From Denitrovibrio acetiphilus DSM 12809 (lineage in GTDB: Bacteria > Chrysiogenota > Deferribacteres > Deferribacterales > Geovibrionaceae): a DNA stretch of 64,000 bases. Below, piece after piece: positions 1-9,000 of the stretch. The translations under genes and the position numbers were made by a program. Location of the stretch: the NCBI RefSeq assembly GCF_000025725.1, contig NC_013943.1, forward strand, positions 2,108,001 to 2,172,000, read 5' to 3'. How positions within the stretch are numbered: position 1 is the first letter of the stretch; the number at the start of each line of letters is the position of its first letter. The notes beneath the pieces were generated by a model, which ran no database searches, was not told the origin of the DNA, and saw nothing but the letters and a program-made list of their open reading frames with translations.

Positions 1-1
1 T

Positions 2-70
2 CCGAAAGAACTCAACCCGACAGAAGCTATTATGAATATCAGAAAGCTTCTCCTCGATAACCAAGTTTAA
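2..70 (+). CDS. C-terminal end of a truncated gene, function unknown
   Basis: An open frame enters from the left edge and gives 22 residues (starting PKELNPTEA) before a TAA stop. A strong rho-independent terminator follows about 30 bases later, which supports this being the true end of a rightward transcript. Too little protein is present to name a family. An overlapping frame stops at 60, so the frame choice rests on composition and the terminator position. Confidence 0.5.
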   Translation, partial: PKELNPTEAIMNIRKLLLDNQV

Positions 71-101
71 TAGTTTAGGATATCGACACTTTTATATAGA
101 A

Positions 102-128
102 GGGGAGCCATCTGGTTCCCCTTTTTTT
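102..128 (+). terminator. Rho-independent terminator
   Basis: An 8-bp stem (GGGGAGCC with GGTTCCCC, one G-U pair) around the loop ATCT is followed directly by seven T. It closes the truncated gene that ends at 70. Confidence 0.88.
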
Positions 129-456
129 GCGAGATAATACTGTGTTTAACTCACAACCATAACTGCATAAACAAAAAATCAGCCCTCCACCCTGAAACAA
201 CCCACCCCTTTCAATAGTTATTTCTGATATTATAAAAGATAGGGCAAAAATGCAGATAATTTATTAAATCTTTTCCAGGTATGTAATAGTTCTGCTGATA
301 TCTGGAGCCAATTTTCCCCAGATTTATATCGACCTGTGCCTGTTCTAAGCCAGCAGATAAACTTGCATTTTTCATAAGCAGACCTATCTTGTCTGTAAGC
401 AGGCTGCTTTATTACGAATAAGTTAAGCCCTGATAGTTGAGGCTCTGGAGAACTAA
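129..456. other. Intergenic stretch, no gene seen
   Basis: AT-rich DNA with no convincing open frame or conserved RNA motif. It should contain the promoter of the metallophosphoesterase at 457, but no good -35/-10 pair was identified. The ribosome binding site CTGGAG lies just upstream of that start codon. Confidence 0.5.
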
Positions 457-1587
457 ATGTTTTTTTTCATTGCATCCCTGATAATGCTTTTTATGGCTGT
501 TTTTAGCGCAAGGATTCTTTTTAACAAAAAAAGATATCTAATCTATGGACTGCTGATGTTTGTGGCTATGTATCTCGCTGTCGCAGCGCGAATACTCATT
601 GCTAAGTCAGGTTTTAACCATTTACTGACAACGCTTTCATGGATTGGCTATTTTACTGTGGGGGTAGTCAGCATTCTTTTTTGTGCTTCGGTCATACAAG
701 TTGCGGTGAATATTTTTGGATATGTAGTTTCAAAATCATCCTCAAGGTTTTCACCTGCGAGAAGGCATTTTTTGTCAAAAACTATGGGGTCTGCCATGAG
801 CCTTGCTGTCGTACCTGTCAGCGGATACGGCTTTTACAGAGCTGTGGGGGATCCTGTAATTAAAACAATCGAAATAAAAAAGAACGGGCTGAATGCAGCC
901 ATAGATGGTTTCAAAATTGTACAGCTTACAGACATACATGTTGGACCGACCATAGGCGCTGGAAAGGTCAGAAGGATTGTCGAAATGACAAATACTCTTA
1001 GTCCGGATATTGTTGTCATCACAGGAGATCTTGTGGATGGGGCTGCCAAGTATATTGCTGATTACATTACCCCTCTGAACAACCTACAATCGAAATACGG
1101 CACATACTTTGTGACAGGAAACCACGAATATTACTCAGGGGCATCTGCATGGCTTAGAAAAATACGAGAACTAGGCATAAAAGTATTAGACAACAGTAAT
1201 GAGATCATTCCACACAATGGCGCCAATCTTCTTTTAGCCGGGATACCCGATATCCACGCCGACCGGTTTGGCTATGAACGCTACGATCCCGCAAAGGCCA
1301 AGCAGACAGAATCTCCTTATGACTTCTCTGTCATCCTTTCTCATAGACCTGAAATAGCGAGAGAGGTTGCGGAGCACGGATACGACCTTCAGCTTTCCGG
1401 TCATACTCACGGCGGACAGTATTTTCCATGGACATATGTTATCTATCTATTTCATGAATTCGTCAAAGGTCTTTATGAGATTAATAATATGAGCCTTTAT
1501 GTCAGCAAAGGTACTGCGTACTGGGGGCCGCCTCTAAGGATAGGGGCTGAACCAGAAATCACAGAGATAGTTCTCAGGCATTCATGA
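457..1587 (+). CDS. Membrane-anchored metallophosphoesterase (YkuE/YaeI-like)
   Basis: A calcineurin-like binuclear-metal phosphoesterase of 376 residues. The N-terminal 130 residues hold about three to four membrane segments. The catalytic domain follows with all family motifs: D159-x-H161 in TDIHVG, G190-D191 in GDLVDG, G221-N-H-E in GNHEYY, and G315-H-T-H-G-G-Q. The active site should face the periplasm if the last hydrophobic segment, before residue 140, crosses the membrane. Relatives include YkuE, YaeI and LpxG-type UDP-diacylglucosamine hydrolases. The substrate cannot be settled from sequence. A CTGGAG ribosome site supports the start. It appears to be a single-gene unit. Confidence 0.88.
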   Translation: MFFFIASLIMLFMAVFSARILFNKKRYLIYGLLMFVAMYLAVAARILIAKSGFNHLLTTLSWIGYFTVGVVSILFCASVIQVAVNIFGYVVSKSSSRFSPARRHFLSKTMGSAMSLAVVPVSGYGFYRAVGDPVIKTIEIKKNGLNAAIDGFKIVQLTDIHVGPTIGAGKVRRIVEMTNTLSPDIVVITGDLVDGAAKYIADYITPLNNLQSKYGTYFVTGNHEYYSGASAWLRKIRELGIKVLDNSNEIIPHNGANLLLAGIPDIHADRFGYERYDPAKAKQTESPYDFSVILSHRPEIAREVAEHGYDLQLSGHTHGGQYFPWTYVIYLFHEFVKGLYEINNMSLYVSKGTAYWGPPLRIGAEPEITEIVLRHS

Positions 1588-1651
1588 ACCTATGCTCTGA
1601 AAGTGTGTCGAAATTAATATCATGTAGTGGTATAACTATTAGGAGGCTATT

Positions 1652-1882
1652 ATGAAACTTAGACTTGTCACAATTTTTATGCTGGCAGCTTCAATAATGC
1701 TCGCCGGGTGCCAGAGTAAATCTGAAGAAGCTGGTGAAAAAGCCGGTAAAGCAGCAAAAAAGATCGAGGATTCTGTTAAAGACGGATATGAAAAAGGGAA
1801 GGATACAGTAAAAGAAGGTATCGAAAATACCAAGGACGCTGCTAAAGATTTTAAAGAAGGTTTTGAAGAAGGAAGTAAATAA
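1652..1882 (+). CDS. Small Lys/Glu-rich lipoprotein
   Basis: A 76-residue protein with a lipoprotein signal: a charged start, a hydrophobic stretch, and the lipobox LAGC with Cys20 as the lipidated residue. The mature part is almost entirely Ala/Lys/Glu/Gly in an irregular heptad-like pattern (KAGKAAKKIEDSVKDGYEKG), suggesting one amphipathic helix similar to YtxH/LEA-like or entericidin-type envelope stress proteins. A perfect AGGAGG ribosome site precedes the ATG. It lies 64 bases after the phosphoesterase and may share its transcript. The exact role is unknown. Confidence 0.8.
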   Translation: MKLRLVTIFMLAASIMLAGCQSKSEEAGEKAGKAAKKIEDSVKDGYEKGKDTVKEGIENTKDAAKDFKEGFEEGSK

Positions 1883-2383
1883 CAAAATCTGAGATAAATA
1901 AGCTAATTACTATAATTGGCTGAGAAAAATGGTTCGCTTCTTACACCTTGCTGCCATTATTTTTCTGTGCAGAGTGCTCATTAGTGTTTTAATCTAAAAC
2001 CCCACAAGCAAAACTGACTATGACAGCCGGTGATTGGGGTGTAATATATTCTTAAAGGATATATTTGTAATGGGTACAAAATAACAGTTCTATAGCTGGC
2101 TAACCAAACAATAATATCGGAGAAATTTTATCTAAAGATAATCAAAGTTCATGCACAAACTAAAATAACAATGAAAACAGAAAACAGTTTACCATAAAAT
2201 AAGAACACTAATTTAGTCTTTTATTTATAAGTAGTTATAAATAAAAAAGATTAACAAAACCTGATAAATTCTATGAAAAATTTTTTATCATTTAATAATT
2301 TTTAATATTTACAGGGCAGAAATTCTGGTTTAATATTTATCAAATGACAATGTTTACTGTTTAACGTTCATGGAGGTTTAATA
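1883..2383. other. AT-rich 500-bp intergenic region upstream of the peroxidase
   Basis: No coding frame is credible. It holds a long inverted repeat at 2217-2250 (separate entry) and a weaker CCCCA/TGGGG pairing near 2000-2040. The last 100 bases are very AT-rich, as expected for a regulated promoter of the downstream cytochrome c peroxidase. Confidence 0.6.
2217..2250. promoter_or_regulatory. Inverted repeat, possible operator upstream of ccp
   Basis: Arms TCTTTTATTTATAA and TTATAAATAAAAAAGA surround GTAG. The core TTATAA-GTAG-TTATAA is perfectly symmetric. The site is about 134 bases before the peroxidase start. The core resembles Fur/PerR-type AT-rich palindromes but has the wrong centre length, so the regulator is unknown. 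Confidence 0.35.
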
Positions 2384-3445
2384 ATGAACACAGCAACCAA
2401 AGTTTTTTCTTTCAGCAAGATTATGCTCACAGCTACTATAATGGCTGTCTGCACAATGACCGCATTTGCGTCCGATGCTCTTATGACAGAAGCTCAGGGA
2501 ATTTTCAAACCTATCCCTGCCTATCCACCTGAAATAGAGGGCAACCCTGCGACAGCAGACAAACTCGAGCTTGGGAAAATGCTCTTTTTCGAGCCAAGAA
2601 TCTCTAAAAGCGGATTCATAAGCTGTAACTCATGTCACAACGTTGGTATGGGCGGCATGGATTATCAACCAACCTCTACTGGTCACGGCTGGAAACAGGG
2701 ACCAAGAAATGCTCCTACTGTTCTTAACTCCGTTTACAACGTAGCCCAGTTCTGGGATGGACGCGCTAAAGACCTGGCTGAACAAGCTAAAGGTCCTATT
2801 CAGGCTGGTGTTGAAATGAATAACACACCTGAAAACGTTGTAAAAACTCTTAAAAGTATGCCTGAGTACGTAGAGCTTTTCAAAAGTTCTTTCCCTGGTG
2901 AAAAAGATCCGGTGACTTTTGACAACATGGCAAAAGCAATTGAAGTTTTTGAGGCTGCTCTTATCACTCCTGACTCTAGGTTTGATAAATTCCTTAACGG
3001 TAACTCTGCTGCTCTTAGCAATACAGAAAAAGAAGGTCTTAAACTTTTCATCGACAACGGATGCGCATCATGTCACGGCGGCATAAACATGGGCGGCGAT
3101 GACTACTATGCTATGGGCGTGGTAAATATGCCTGGGAAAGATATCATGGCTGGCGACAAGGGACGTTTCTCTGTAACACATGCAAAAGATGATGAATTTA
3201 TGTTCAAATCACCATCTCTCAGAAATATTGAAATAACTCCTCCTTACTTTCACTCTGGTGCAGTATGGGGTCTTCAGGAGGCAGTCGCAGTAATGAATGA
3301 CTCACAGATCGGTGCTGACCTTTCCGATAAAGATATCGAGAAAATCACTGCATTTCTTCTGACAGCAACAGGTGTTCAGCCTAAGGTTGAGTACCCGATA
3401 CTCCCTGCTCCAACAGATGGTACACTGAAACCATCTCTGAAGTGA
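2384..3445 (+). CDS. Di-heme cytochrome c peroxidase
   Basis: A periplasmic enzyme of the bacterial CcpA/MauG family that reduces H2O2 to water with electrons from c-type cytochromes. Of its 353 residues, the first 29 are a Sec signal peptide ending FAS-DA. Two heme c sites are visible: C81-NS-C84-H85 in the N-terminal domain and C227-AS-C230-H231 in the C-terminal domain. The length is normal for the family. A GGAGG ribosome site precedes the ATG. It is transcribed alone with its own terminator at 3477. The large AT-rich upstream region with a palindrome suggests regulation by oxygen or peroxide (inference). Confidence 0.95.
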   Translation: MNTATKVFSFSKIMLTATIMAVCTMTAFASDALMTEAQGIFKPIPAYPPEIEGNPATADKLELGKMLFFEPRISKSGFISCNSCHNVGMGGMDYQPTSTGHGWKQGPRNAPTVLNSVYNVAQFWDGRAKDLAEQAKGPIQAGVEMNNTPENVVKTLKSMPEYVELFKSSFPGEKDPVTFDNMAKAIEVFEAALITPDSRFDKFLNGNSAALSNTEKEGLKLFIDNGCASCHGGINMGGDDYYAMGVVNMPGKDIMAGDKGRFSVTHAKDDEFMFKSPSLRNIEITPPYFHSGAVWGLQEAVAVMNDSQIGADLSDKDIEKITAFLLTATGVQPKVEYPILPAPTDGTLKPSLK

Positions 3446-3476
3446 TTACTCCCAAAGTATAAAATTACTTCACACT

Positions 3477-3505
3477 GGCGGTACATAAAATGTGCCGCCT
3501 TTTTT
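3477..3505 (+). terminator. Terminator of the cytochrome c peroxidase gene
   Basis: Stem GGCGGTACA / TGTGCCGCC around TAAAA, followed by six T, 31 bases after the stop codon. Confidence 0.88.
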
Positions 3506-3729
3506 ATGTTTAAAGCTCGCTCCATCAAAATTAAATATACTATAACTCGAATTCAGCTACACCTGCTGAACTGAATATGCACCCTGATCTTAATAACTGG
3601 AAGCAAATCTTGAGCTTTTACTCTTATTCTTACTAATAATAACAACTGCCATATCGCATTTGTTTGACTGTTACGAGGCAACGGGGCATTCATAAAGAGA
3701 GGTTAAAGCTTGTCACAGGCACAAAAGCT

Positions 3730-4614
3730 TCAGATCTGCTTTCTCGTGTCCAGATAAAGCTGCCACATATATAATATAACACCTATCCATATCAAAACAA
3801 AAGTTGTGACCTTCGCTCCCCCAAGAGGCTCATTATATAAAAAAGCGCCTATAAAGAACCCCATTGTTGGCGCAATGTATTGCAAAGTTCCGATAGTGCC
3901 GAGGCGTATCCTCGACGCACCAACAACAAAGAGAAGCAGAGGAACAGATGTTGCAATGCCTGTACCAACCAGATAAATAGTATCGTGAGTATTAGTCAAG
4001 AAAACACCACCTCCATGCATATGAAGATACAGCAGGTAGATGAAGGCAGGGGGCATAAGCACAGTCGCTTCAATAAAAAGCCCAGGCAAAGGTTTAACAT
4101 CGATTTTCTTTCGGAAAAGACCATAAAATCCAAAGCTGACTGCCAGTATAAAAGCTGTAACAGGGAACTTCCCATAACCGAGCCCCATTACGAGCACTCC
4201 GGCAATAGCAAAAAGTACAGCGGGTTTCATAAAGCCTCTGATTTTCTCCTGAAAAAAGATATAACCGAGAAGGATACTAACCATCGGGCAAATGAAATAT
4301 CCCATACTGGTTTCAAGAACTCTATCGTGATTTACTGCCCATATGTATGTAAACCAGTTCCCGCCGATAAGAAGTCCCGAGCCAAGCATAAGCAGCATAG
4401 TACGTTTGTCTTTAATAAGGCTAAAAAGCTCCGGCAGACGTTTCTGAACAACCAGAATTATAAAAACGATGACGGCAGACCAGATTATTCTATGTGCAAG
4501 TATCTCTTCAGCCGGCACTGAATGCAAAAGCTTCCAGTACATAGGGAGTGCGCCCCACATAACAAAAGCTGCCACCGCCGACTGGAAACCTGTCCTTTTT
4601 TCAGAACCCATCAT
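3730..4614 (-). CDS. rarD: RarD-type EamA permease
   Basis: An inner-membrane protein of 294 residues with about ten hydrophobic segments in two EamA repeats. It is recognised as the RarD branch from the N-terminal WGALPMYWKLL and AHRIIWS patterns. RarD proteins are drug/metabolite-superfamily members with poorly defined substrates. Its ATG overlaps the TGA of the SDR gene upstream (ATGA), so the two are translationally coupled. It is last in a leftward thioesterase-SDR-rarD operon. Confidence 0.88.
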   Translation of the reverse strand: MMGSEKRTGFQSAVAAFVMWGALPMYWKLLHSVPAEEILAHRIIWSAVIVFIILVVQKRLPELFSLIKDKRTMLLMLGSGLLIGGNWFTYIWAVNHDRVLETSMGYFICPMVSILLGYIFFQEKIRGFMKPAVLFAIAGVLVMGLGYGKFPVTAFILAVSFGFYGLFRKKIDVKPLPGLFIEATVLMPPAFIYLLYLHMHGGGVFLTNTHDTIYLVGTGIATSVPLLLFVVGASRIRLGTIGTLQYIAPTMGFFIGAFLYNEPLGGAKVTTFVLIWIGVILYMWQLYLDTRKQI

Positions 4615-5267
4615 ACAGTCAACTGCTTCCCGTTGTCATTGCGACCGAGCTTAAGAATAAATGATGAGGCTCTTTTTCCCCATTCAGCTGGATCTTCTGC
4701 TGAAGATGCCTCGGTACCGAAGACGCCTTTAACCATATCAGTGTTTATAAATCCGGGGTTCAAACTGACCACAGCAATCCCCCCATGAACTTCCTGAGCC
4801 ATAGCCATACTCAGCCCTTCAATAGCGTATTTCGATGCGCAGTATGGCGCAACTTTCGGCGACACGGAGCGTCCCCATCCGGAGCTCATATTCACAATCA
4901 CGCCCTCCCCGCTCTTCTCCATAGCAGGATAAAAGGCTCTGATAACATTCATCGTTCCCGACACATTTATATCCATAAGCATATTAAATTCATCAGCCGG
5001 CACTTCCCATACGTTTGCAGGCCTGTTCATAACAGCTGCATTATTTATAAGGATATCGGGGGCACCCATCACAGAGATCACATTATCAGCAAAAGCCTTT
5101 ACAGAAAGCGGTTCGGTGATGTCCACGGAAGAACACAAGACCATACAGCAAGGTCCCTCACCAGATCTGCTGCATCCGGCAACTTTATGCCCCATAACAG
5201 TAAAAGCCTCTGCAAGCTGATATCCAAGCCCCTTCGACACTCCGGAAATTACGATTTTCTTACTCAT
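4611..5267 (-). CDS. Short-chain dehydrogenase/reductase
   Basis: A cytoplasmic NAD(P)H-dependent oxidoreductase of 218 residues. A Rossmann glycine motif GVSKGLG lies near the N terminus. The NNAAV motif and a catalytic Ser plus Y-C-A-S-K (PYCASKYAIEGL) are present. I place the start at the MSKK methionine, 11 codons into the longest frame, because it follows the fold directly and overlaps the thioesterase stop by only 8 bases. The substrate is unknown. Its place between an acyl-ACP thioesterase and RarD suggests a lipid-derived or small carbonyl substrate, but that is inference. Confidence 0.85.
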   Translation of the reverse strand: MSKKIVISGVSKGLGYQLAEAFTVMGHKVAGCSRSGEGPCCMVLCSSVDITEPLSVKAFADNVISVMGAPDILINNAAVMNRPANVWEVPADEFNMLMDINVSGTMNVIRAFYPAMEKSGEGVIVNMSSGWGRSVSPKVAPYCASKYAIEGLSMAMAQEVHGGIAVVSLNPGFINTDMVKGVFGTEASSAEDPAEWGKRASSFILKLGRNDNGKQLTV

Positions 5268-5982
5268 CCGATACCTCACCGATACAATTACATACATCAC
5301 CTGAGTATACTCCGATCAAATACTTGCCGTCCACCTTTGCGCACCGAACCGAAACATCTTTCACTTCGGGTTTTATCTCATGCAGATATGCCAAACTTAC
5401 AAATTTACCGGATATATCCACCCCGTCCGCAACAAGAACAGTATCCAGAAACTGTCCATAGGTAACATTGCTCACATGTCCGTTCACATCAAAATCCGCA
5501 GGTCGGACAGTGATATTTTTTTCGTCCCCGTTAAAAGGTGGTTCTGTAAAATTCAGATTCTTGATCCTGTCACCAAAAACTGGCACATCTTCACTCTCAT
5601 AACTTGCAACAATGTCCTCTGCGGGTCTCACAGGTCTTCGTTTCTCTATGTTCAGATAAATCCATATGCTACTGCCCGTTATACACTTCTCGCCGTCCGC
5701 ATATATTTCGTAGTTACGATATCCTTTAAATTTATCTATCCCTCTTGACCATGTTTTAACTTTAAGTTTCTGTCTGAAATCAGGCAGCCTGTCCGCTTTG
5801 AACAGATTTTTATTATGCATCCATATGCTTCCGCTGCCCATGTAGCTTTCTGTCGGGAACCCCACACTGGTAGAATGGAATATTGCAGCTTCCTGAAAGA
5901 TCTTCAAGATACTGTCAGAACGCAGTAAGCCCGCCCCGTTGTAGTCCGCAATATCAAAATGCCTGTCAAATTCGTAGAACAT
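5260..5982 (-). CDS. Acyl-ACP thioesterase (FatA/bacterial TE type)
   Basis: Two tandem hot-dog domains in 240 residues, typical of bacterial acyl-ACP thioesterases (Pfam Acyl-ACP_TE) that release free fatty acids from acyl carrier protein. The N-terminal half starts FDRHFDIADYNGAG. The C-terminal half carries DFDVNGHVSNVTY, with the catalytic Asn-x-His arrangement of the family. A GAGG ribosome site lies six bases before the ATG. It is the first gene of a three-gene leftward operon with an SDR and rarD. Chain-length specificity cannot be read. Confidence 0.85.
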   Translation of the reverse strand: MFYEFDRHFDIADYNGAGLLRSDSILKIFQEAAIFHSTSVGFPTESYMGSGSIWMHNKNLFKADRLPDFRQKLKVKTWSRGIDKFKGYRNYEIYADGEKCITGSSIWIYLNIEKRRPVRPAEDIVASYESEDVPVFGDRIKNLNFTEPPFNGDEKNITVRPADFDVNGHVSNVTYGQFLDTVLVADGVDISGKFVSLAYLHEIKPEVKDVSVRCAKVDGKYLIGVYSGDVCNCIGEVSDE

Positions 5983-6112
5983 TACTTACCTCATCATTTA
6001 GCTCAGATACTCTTTGAGAGTTAGTTTATCCGATATTTCTGATTTGATTTTAAACATGAATATCCGCGATTTTTAATAAGCGTGAAAACTAAAATACAGT
6101 ATATTTATAACA

Positions 6113-6814
6113 CTAATTACTGACACTTCCCAGCACAAATGGCACAAAATGCTCAGTTGTAAGGATTCGCTCACCAAGACTGAAAGGAGTAAAGCCTGCC
6201 CTGATAAAAGTTTCAAGCTCTCTGTCAATAAAACCGCCCTCCGGACCAATGGCAACGGCAGCAGGAGACCGAACAAAAGCTCCTGAATCTCCATATGGGT
6301 GAGCGATAAACCTTGTGCGCTTCTCAGGGATGGTCGGCAGACCCTCTTCGAAAAAATCTGTAAAAAAACGGTAGAAATGTATATCAGGCATGACAGTATC
6401 ACGGCACTGCATTAATGCTTCAAGGCAGTATTTATTTATGTTTTCATCTGAAAGATAAGGACTTTGCCAGTAGCTCTTTTCAACCCTCCATGTGTTTATG
6501 ACATGAACATCCTTGACACCGGCAGTAACGATACCAAACAGTATCCTGCGAAACGCCTTTGGTCTGGGAAGAGCTAAAATTAATGAAACATCACAAGCTT
6601 CCGGAGGTGCTTTCTCCGGCTGAAAACTGACTGTAACGCCTGAGTCACTGATATCCTCAATGACTGCCTTACCTATTTCGCCGTTCAGAATGCCGGCTTT
6701 TATGGTTTCCCCTTCAGCAGACTTCAGAACATAACGGATGTGGGATGCCCGCCAGTCTGTGACAACTGCTTTTCCACCGTGCATCTCCAGTTGATTCAGC
6801 ACAAGGAGGTTCAT
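6113..6814 (-). CDS. rsmE: 16S rRNA m3U1498 methyltransferase RsmE
   Basis: A SPOUT-class methyltransferase of 233 residues that methylates N3 of U1498 in 16S rRNA using S-adenosylmethionine. It has the N-terminal PUA-like domain and a trefoil-knot SAM site. Signatures are IGPEGGF and the downstream LGERILTTEHF, which replaces the usual LG-x-RILR-x-ETA and is therefore slightly divergent. Its start is six bases after the stop of the receiver-phosphatase gene upstream, so they are probably co-transcribed. This is an unexpected pairing of a housekeeping enzyme with a signalling protein. Confidence 0.92.
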   Translation of the reverse strand: MNLLVLNQLEMHGGKAVVTDWRASHIRYVLKSAEGETIKAGILNGEIGKAVIEDISDSGVTVSFQPEKAPPEACDVSLILALPRPKAFRRILFGIVTAGVKDVHVINTWRVEKSYWQSPYLSDENINKYCLEALMQCRDTVMPDIHFYRFFTDFFEEGLPTIPEKRTRFIAHPYGDSGAFVRSPAAVAIGPEGGFIDRELETFIRAGFTPFSLGERILTTEHFVPFVLGSVSN

Positions 6815-6820
6815 AGTCTC

Positions 6821-8512
6821 CTAATCTTCCAGAACTCTGATAATAGTAGCTTCTTTACCGTCCTGGCTGTAGTATATTTCATCGATAATACGACGTGATA
6901 TCTTTACACCTTTCCCGTCATTCTGCTCTTTATCATACATCCAGATTTTAAGAGAATGCGGGTCAAAACCTGTACCTTCGTCATTTATCTTTATATATAC
7001 GTATCTCTTTCCAAACAGACTCCGAAGTCCCACAGCGACCAATATTTCTTTATCACTGACTGCTGTATTGATGTAGTCATCATAAAGACCATCATTTATC
7101 ATTTTATATTTTCGTCTGTTGTCCAGCTCCAGTACCGAATGTTCAAAAGCATTCATAGTCAGCTCAGTAAAAGCAAGAGTCAGCATCGATGAATCCTCAA
7201 TATCAAGTCCTTCTTTATTGAAGAATGCTTCAAGCCATTCGATTGCCTTACCGACATTTTTAAGAGACGAGCTGAATGTATATTTATGACACTGTGAGTC
7301 ACAAGGACTCAGCTTGGTGATATGAATACAAGACACATCATCATCGGCATCATCTACGAACTCGCGGACATCATTATGAAAATCAGTCTTCATAATGTTT
7401 CTTTCATAATAGTCCTTTACTCTGCTCATTATGATATCACCGTCTTTTGCTGTACTTTCGTAAAGACCATCTGTAATGGCAAGGATCCCCACCACCTGCG
7501 CGGTATCACAAATCTGTGTTTTAAAGCTGTCCAGATATTTTGTCAGTGGAGGGTTATTACACTTCAAGGAAACAACTTCCCCTTCCTTATCTTTTATAAA
7601 AATCGGAGGAGAGCTGAAATTAGCATATTCCATAGTTTCTTCAAAGAAATCAAGTTTAAGAAACATGATGGAGAGTATCTCATCATCCAGCAGAATACCT
7701 TTGATGTACCTGTTAAAACAGGAAATTATATTTTTAAGGCTGGATGTCACCTCAAAATCCTCGGTGTCTATGATATGGTTAATGTAAGACGTTGTCAGAA
7801 TGGATGTTACCGATGCAGACAACCCCTTGCCCATGGAGTCTGCAAGAAATATCAGAGTCGTCCCGTCAGCGAGCTTACGAATGGAATATATATCTCCGCT
7901 GAGGACATCCAGCGGTCTGTAAAAAATATTCATAAAAACGCTGTATTTTTCATTATATTTATTTTTTATATCGAATTTTTGCAGAAAATAGTCATTAAGA
8001 ATGAGGCTGAGTTCTTTTTTAAAGGCGTTATTTTCCTGATGCGAGTGGTATTTTTCTCTGTATTGAAGGAGTTCCAGCTCCTGCCGGAGAGTTTTTTCCG
8101 CCAGCCGCGCATTAACTATAGGCAGCATGGACTTCTCGATGGCTCTTTCAAGCTGTTTTGCGTCCAGAGGTTTTGACAGAAACTGGTTCACATTACAGTT
8201 TATGGCATCAACAAGCGCATCTTTCTCTGTATATGCAGTCGTCAGTATAATAGGGATGTCGGGGTCTTCCTCTCTGATCTGCATAATCATCTCTATACCG
8301 TCCATATAGGACATACGGTTGTCAGTGATGATCAGATCGGGCTTTTCAGAATGAAAAACCTCAAGACCAGTCATGCCGTCATCAGCAGTATAGACCTCTT
8401 TAAAGCTTCTTTTAAGCTTTAAAGAAAGGTATTCCCTTGCGAGGGGTTCGTCATCAACGCAAAGCACAGTAAGGTCTTTTGTAATATCCCTCAGAATACT
8501 TGAATCACTCAT
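6821..8512 (-). CDS. Receiver - PP2C phosphatase - HATPase fusion (RsbU/RsbW-like)
   Basis: A 563-residue cytoplasmic signalling protein. Residues 15-125 form a CheY-like receiver with D20/D21, phospho-acceptor D64 and the SKP lysine. A short coiled coil follows. Residues about 195-400 are a SpoIIE/RsbU PP2C phosphatase (DSMGKG, TDGL). Residues about 420-563 are a RsbW-like HATPase with N-box ELTMNAFEH, NDEGTGF and GKGVKISRRI. It thus joins the phosphatase and kinase sides of a partner switch in one chain. The divergent STAS gene at 8610 is the obvious substrate. The output could be a sigma factor or another target, which is not visible here. Confidence 0.9.
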   Translation of the reverse strand: MSDSSILRDITKDLTVLCVDDEPLAREYLSLKLKRSFKEVYTADDGMTGLEVFHSEKPDLIITDNRMSYMDGIEMIMQIREEDPDIPIILTTAYTEKDALVDAINCNVNQFLSKPLDAKQLERAIEKSMLPIVNARLAEKTLRQELELLQYREKYHSHQENNAFKKELSLILNDYFLQKFDIKNKYNEKYSVFMNIFYRPLDVLSGDIYSIRKLADGTTLIFLADSMGKGLSASVTSILTTSYINHIIDTEDFEVTSSLKNIISCFNRYIKGILLDDEILSIMFLKLDFFEETMEYANFSSPPIFIKDKEGEVVSLKCNNPPLTKYLDSFKTQICDTAQVVGILAITDGLYESTAKDGDIIMSRVKDYYERNIMKTDFHNDVREFVDDADDDVSCIHITKLSPCDSQCHKYTFSSSLKNVGKAIEWLEAFFNKEGLDIEDSSMLTLAFTELTMNAFEHSVLELDNRRKYKMINDGLYDDYINTAVSDKEILVAVGLRSLFGKRYVYIKINDEGTGFDPHSLKIWMYDKEQNDGKGVKISRRIIDEIYYSQDGKEATIIRVLED

Positions 8513-8609
8513 AACAACCTTTAAGGTAGATTTTATTTTCTTCTTTCAAAATTAAGTTTATAATAACATAAAGAGAAAAGCAAAACTATATATCAAACAA
8601 GGTGTAAAT

Positions 8610-8903
8610 ATGAACATTACTACCGATAAAGACGGCAACCTGATCATTACAGGAGAGATGAAAACCATCGAGGACTACTCTTCTATAAAATCCGCTCTAG
8701 GTAAGGTTATAGCTCAGGGCAAAACTTCTGTAATGATTGAAATAAGAGACTCAATGACTATTACGTCATCCATCATAGGACTTTTCACGAAAAGCGTACA
8801 CGGGGACGGGCTTAAGATCAGCCTGAAAGTATACACAGAAAGACTCCATAACCTACTCGAAGACCTGAACCTGATCGCAGTGTTCAACGTTACCAAAGTC
8901 TAG
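8610..8903 (+). CDS. STAS-domain anti-sigma-factor antagonist-like protein
   Basis: A 97-residue single-domain protein with the beta-alpha order of SpoIIAA/RsbV. The segment DSMTITSSIIGLF matches the phosphorylation loop of the family, with Ser53/Ser54 as the likely regulated residue. An AAGGTG ribosome site precedes the ATG. It is divergent, across 97 bases, from the receiver-PP2C-HATPase gene whose phosphatase and kinase domains would act on it. A weak hairpin GAAAAG/CTTTTC just after the stop may end or attenuate its transcript before the kinase at 9001. Confidence 0.82.
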   Translation: MNITTDKDGNLIITGEMKTIEDYSSIKSALGKVIAQGKTSVMIEIRDSMTITSSIIGLFTKSVHGDGLKISLKVYTERLHNLLEDLNLIAVFNVTKV

Positions 8904-9000
8904 ACTGAAAAGCCTGAGCCTTTTCTACGTGGTCTTTAATATGCTTGATTAAATACGCTGTATCTGTTAATGAATCTGATATAACTATCAGGTATAAAAT

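Noticed and set aside
3880-4521. 213-codon open frame opposite rarD
   Set aside because: It is antisense to a complete, family-typical membrane protein and has shadow-like composition with no domain.
7322-8176. 284-codon open frame opposite the receiver-PP2C gene
   Set aside because: The antisense strand carries all receiver and phosphatase motifs, and this frame has none.
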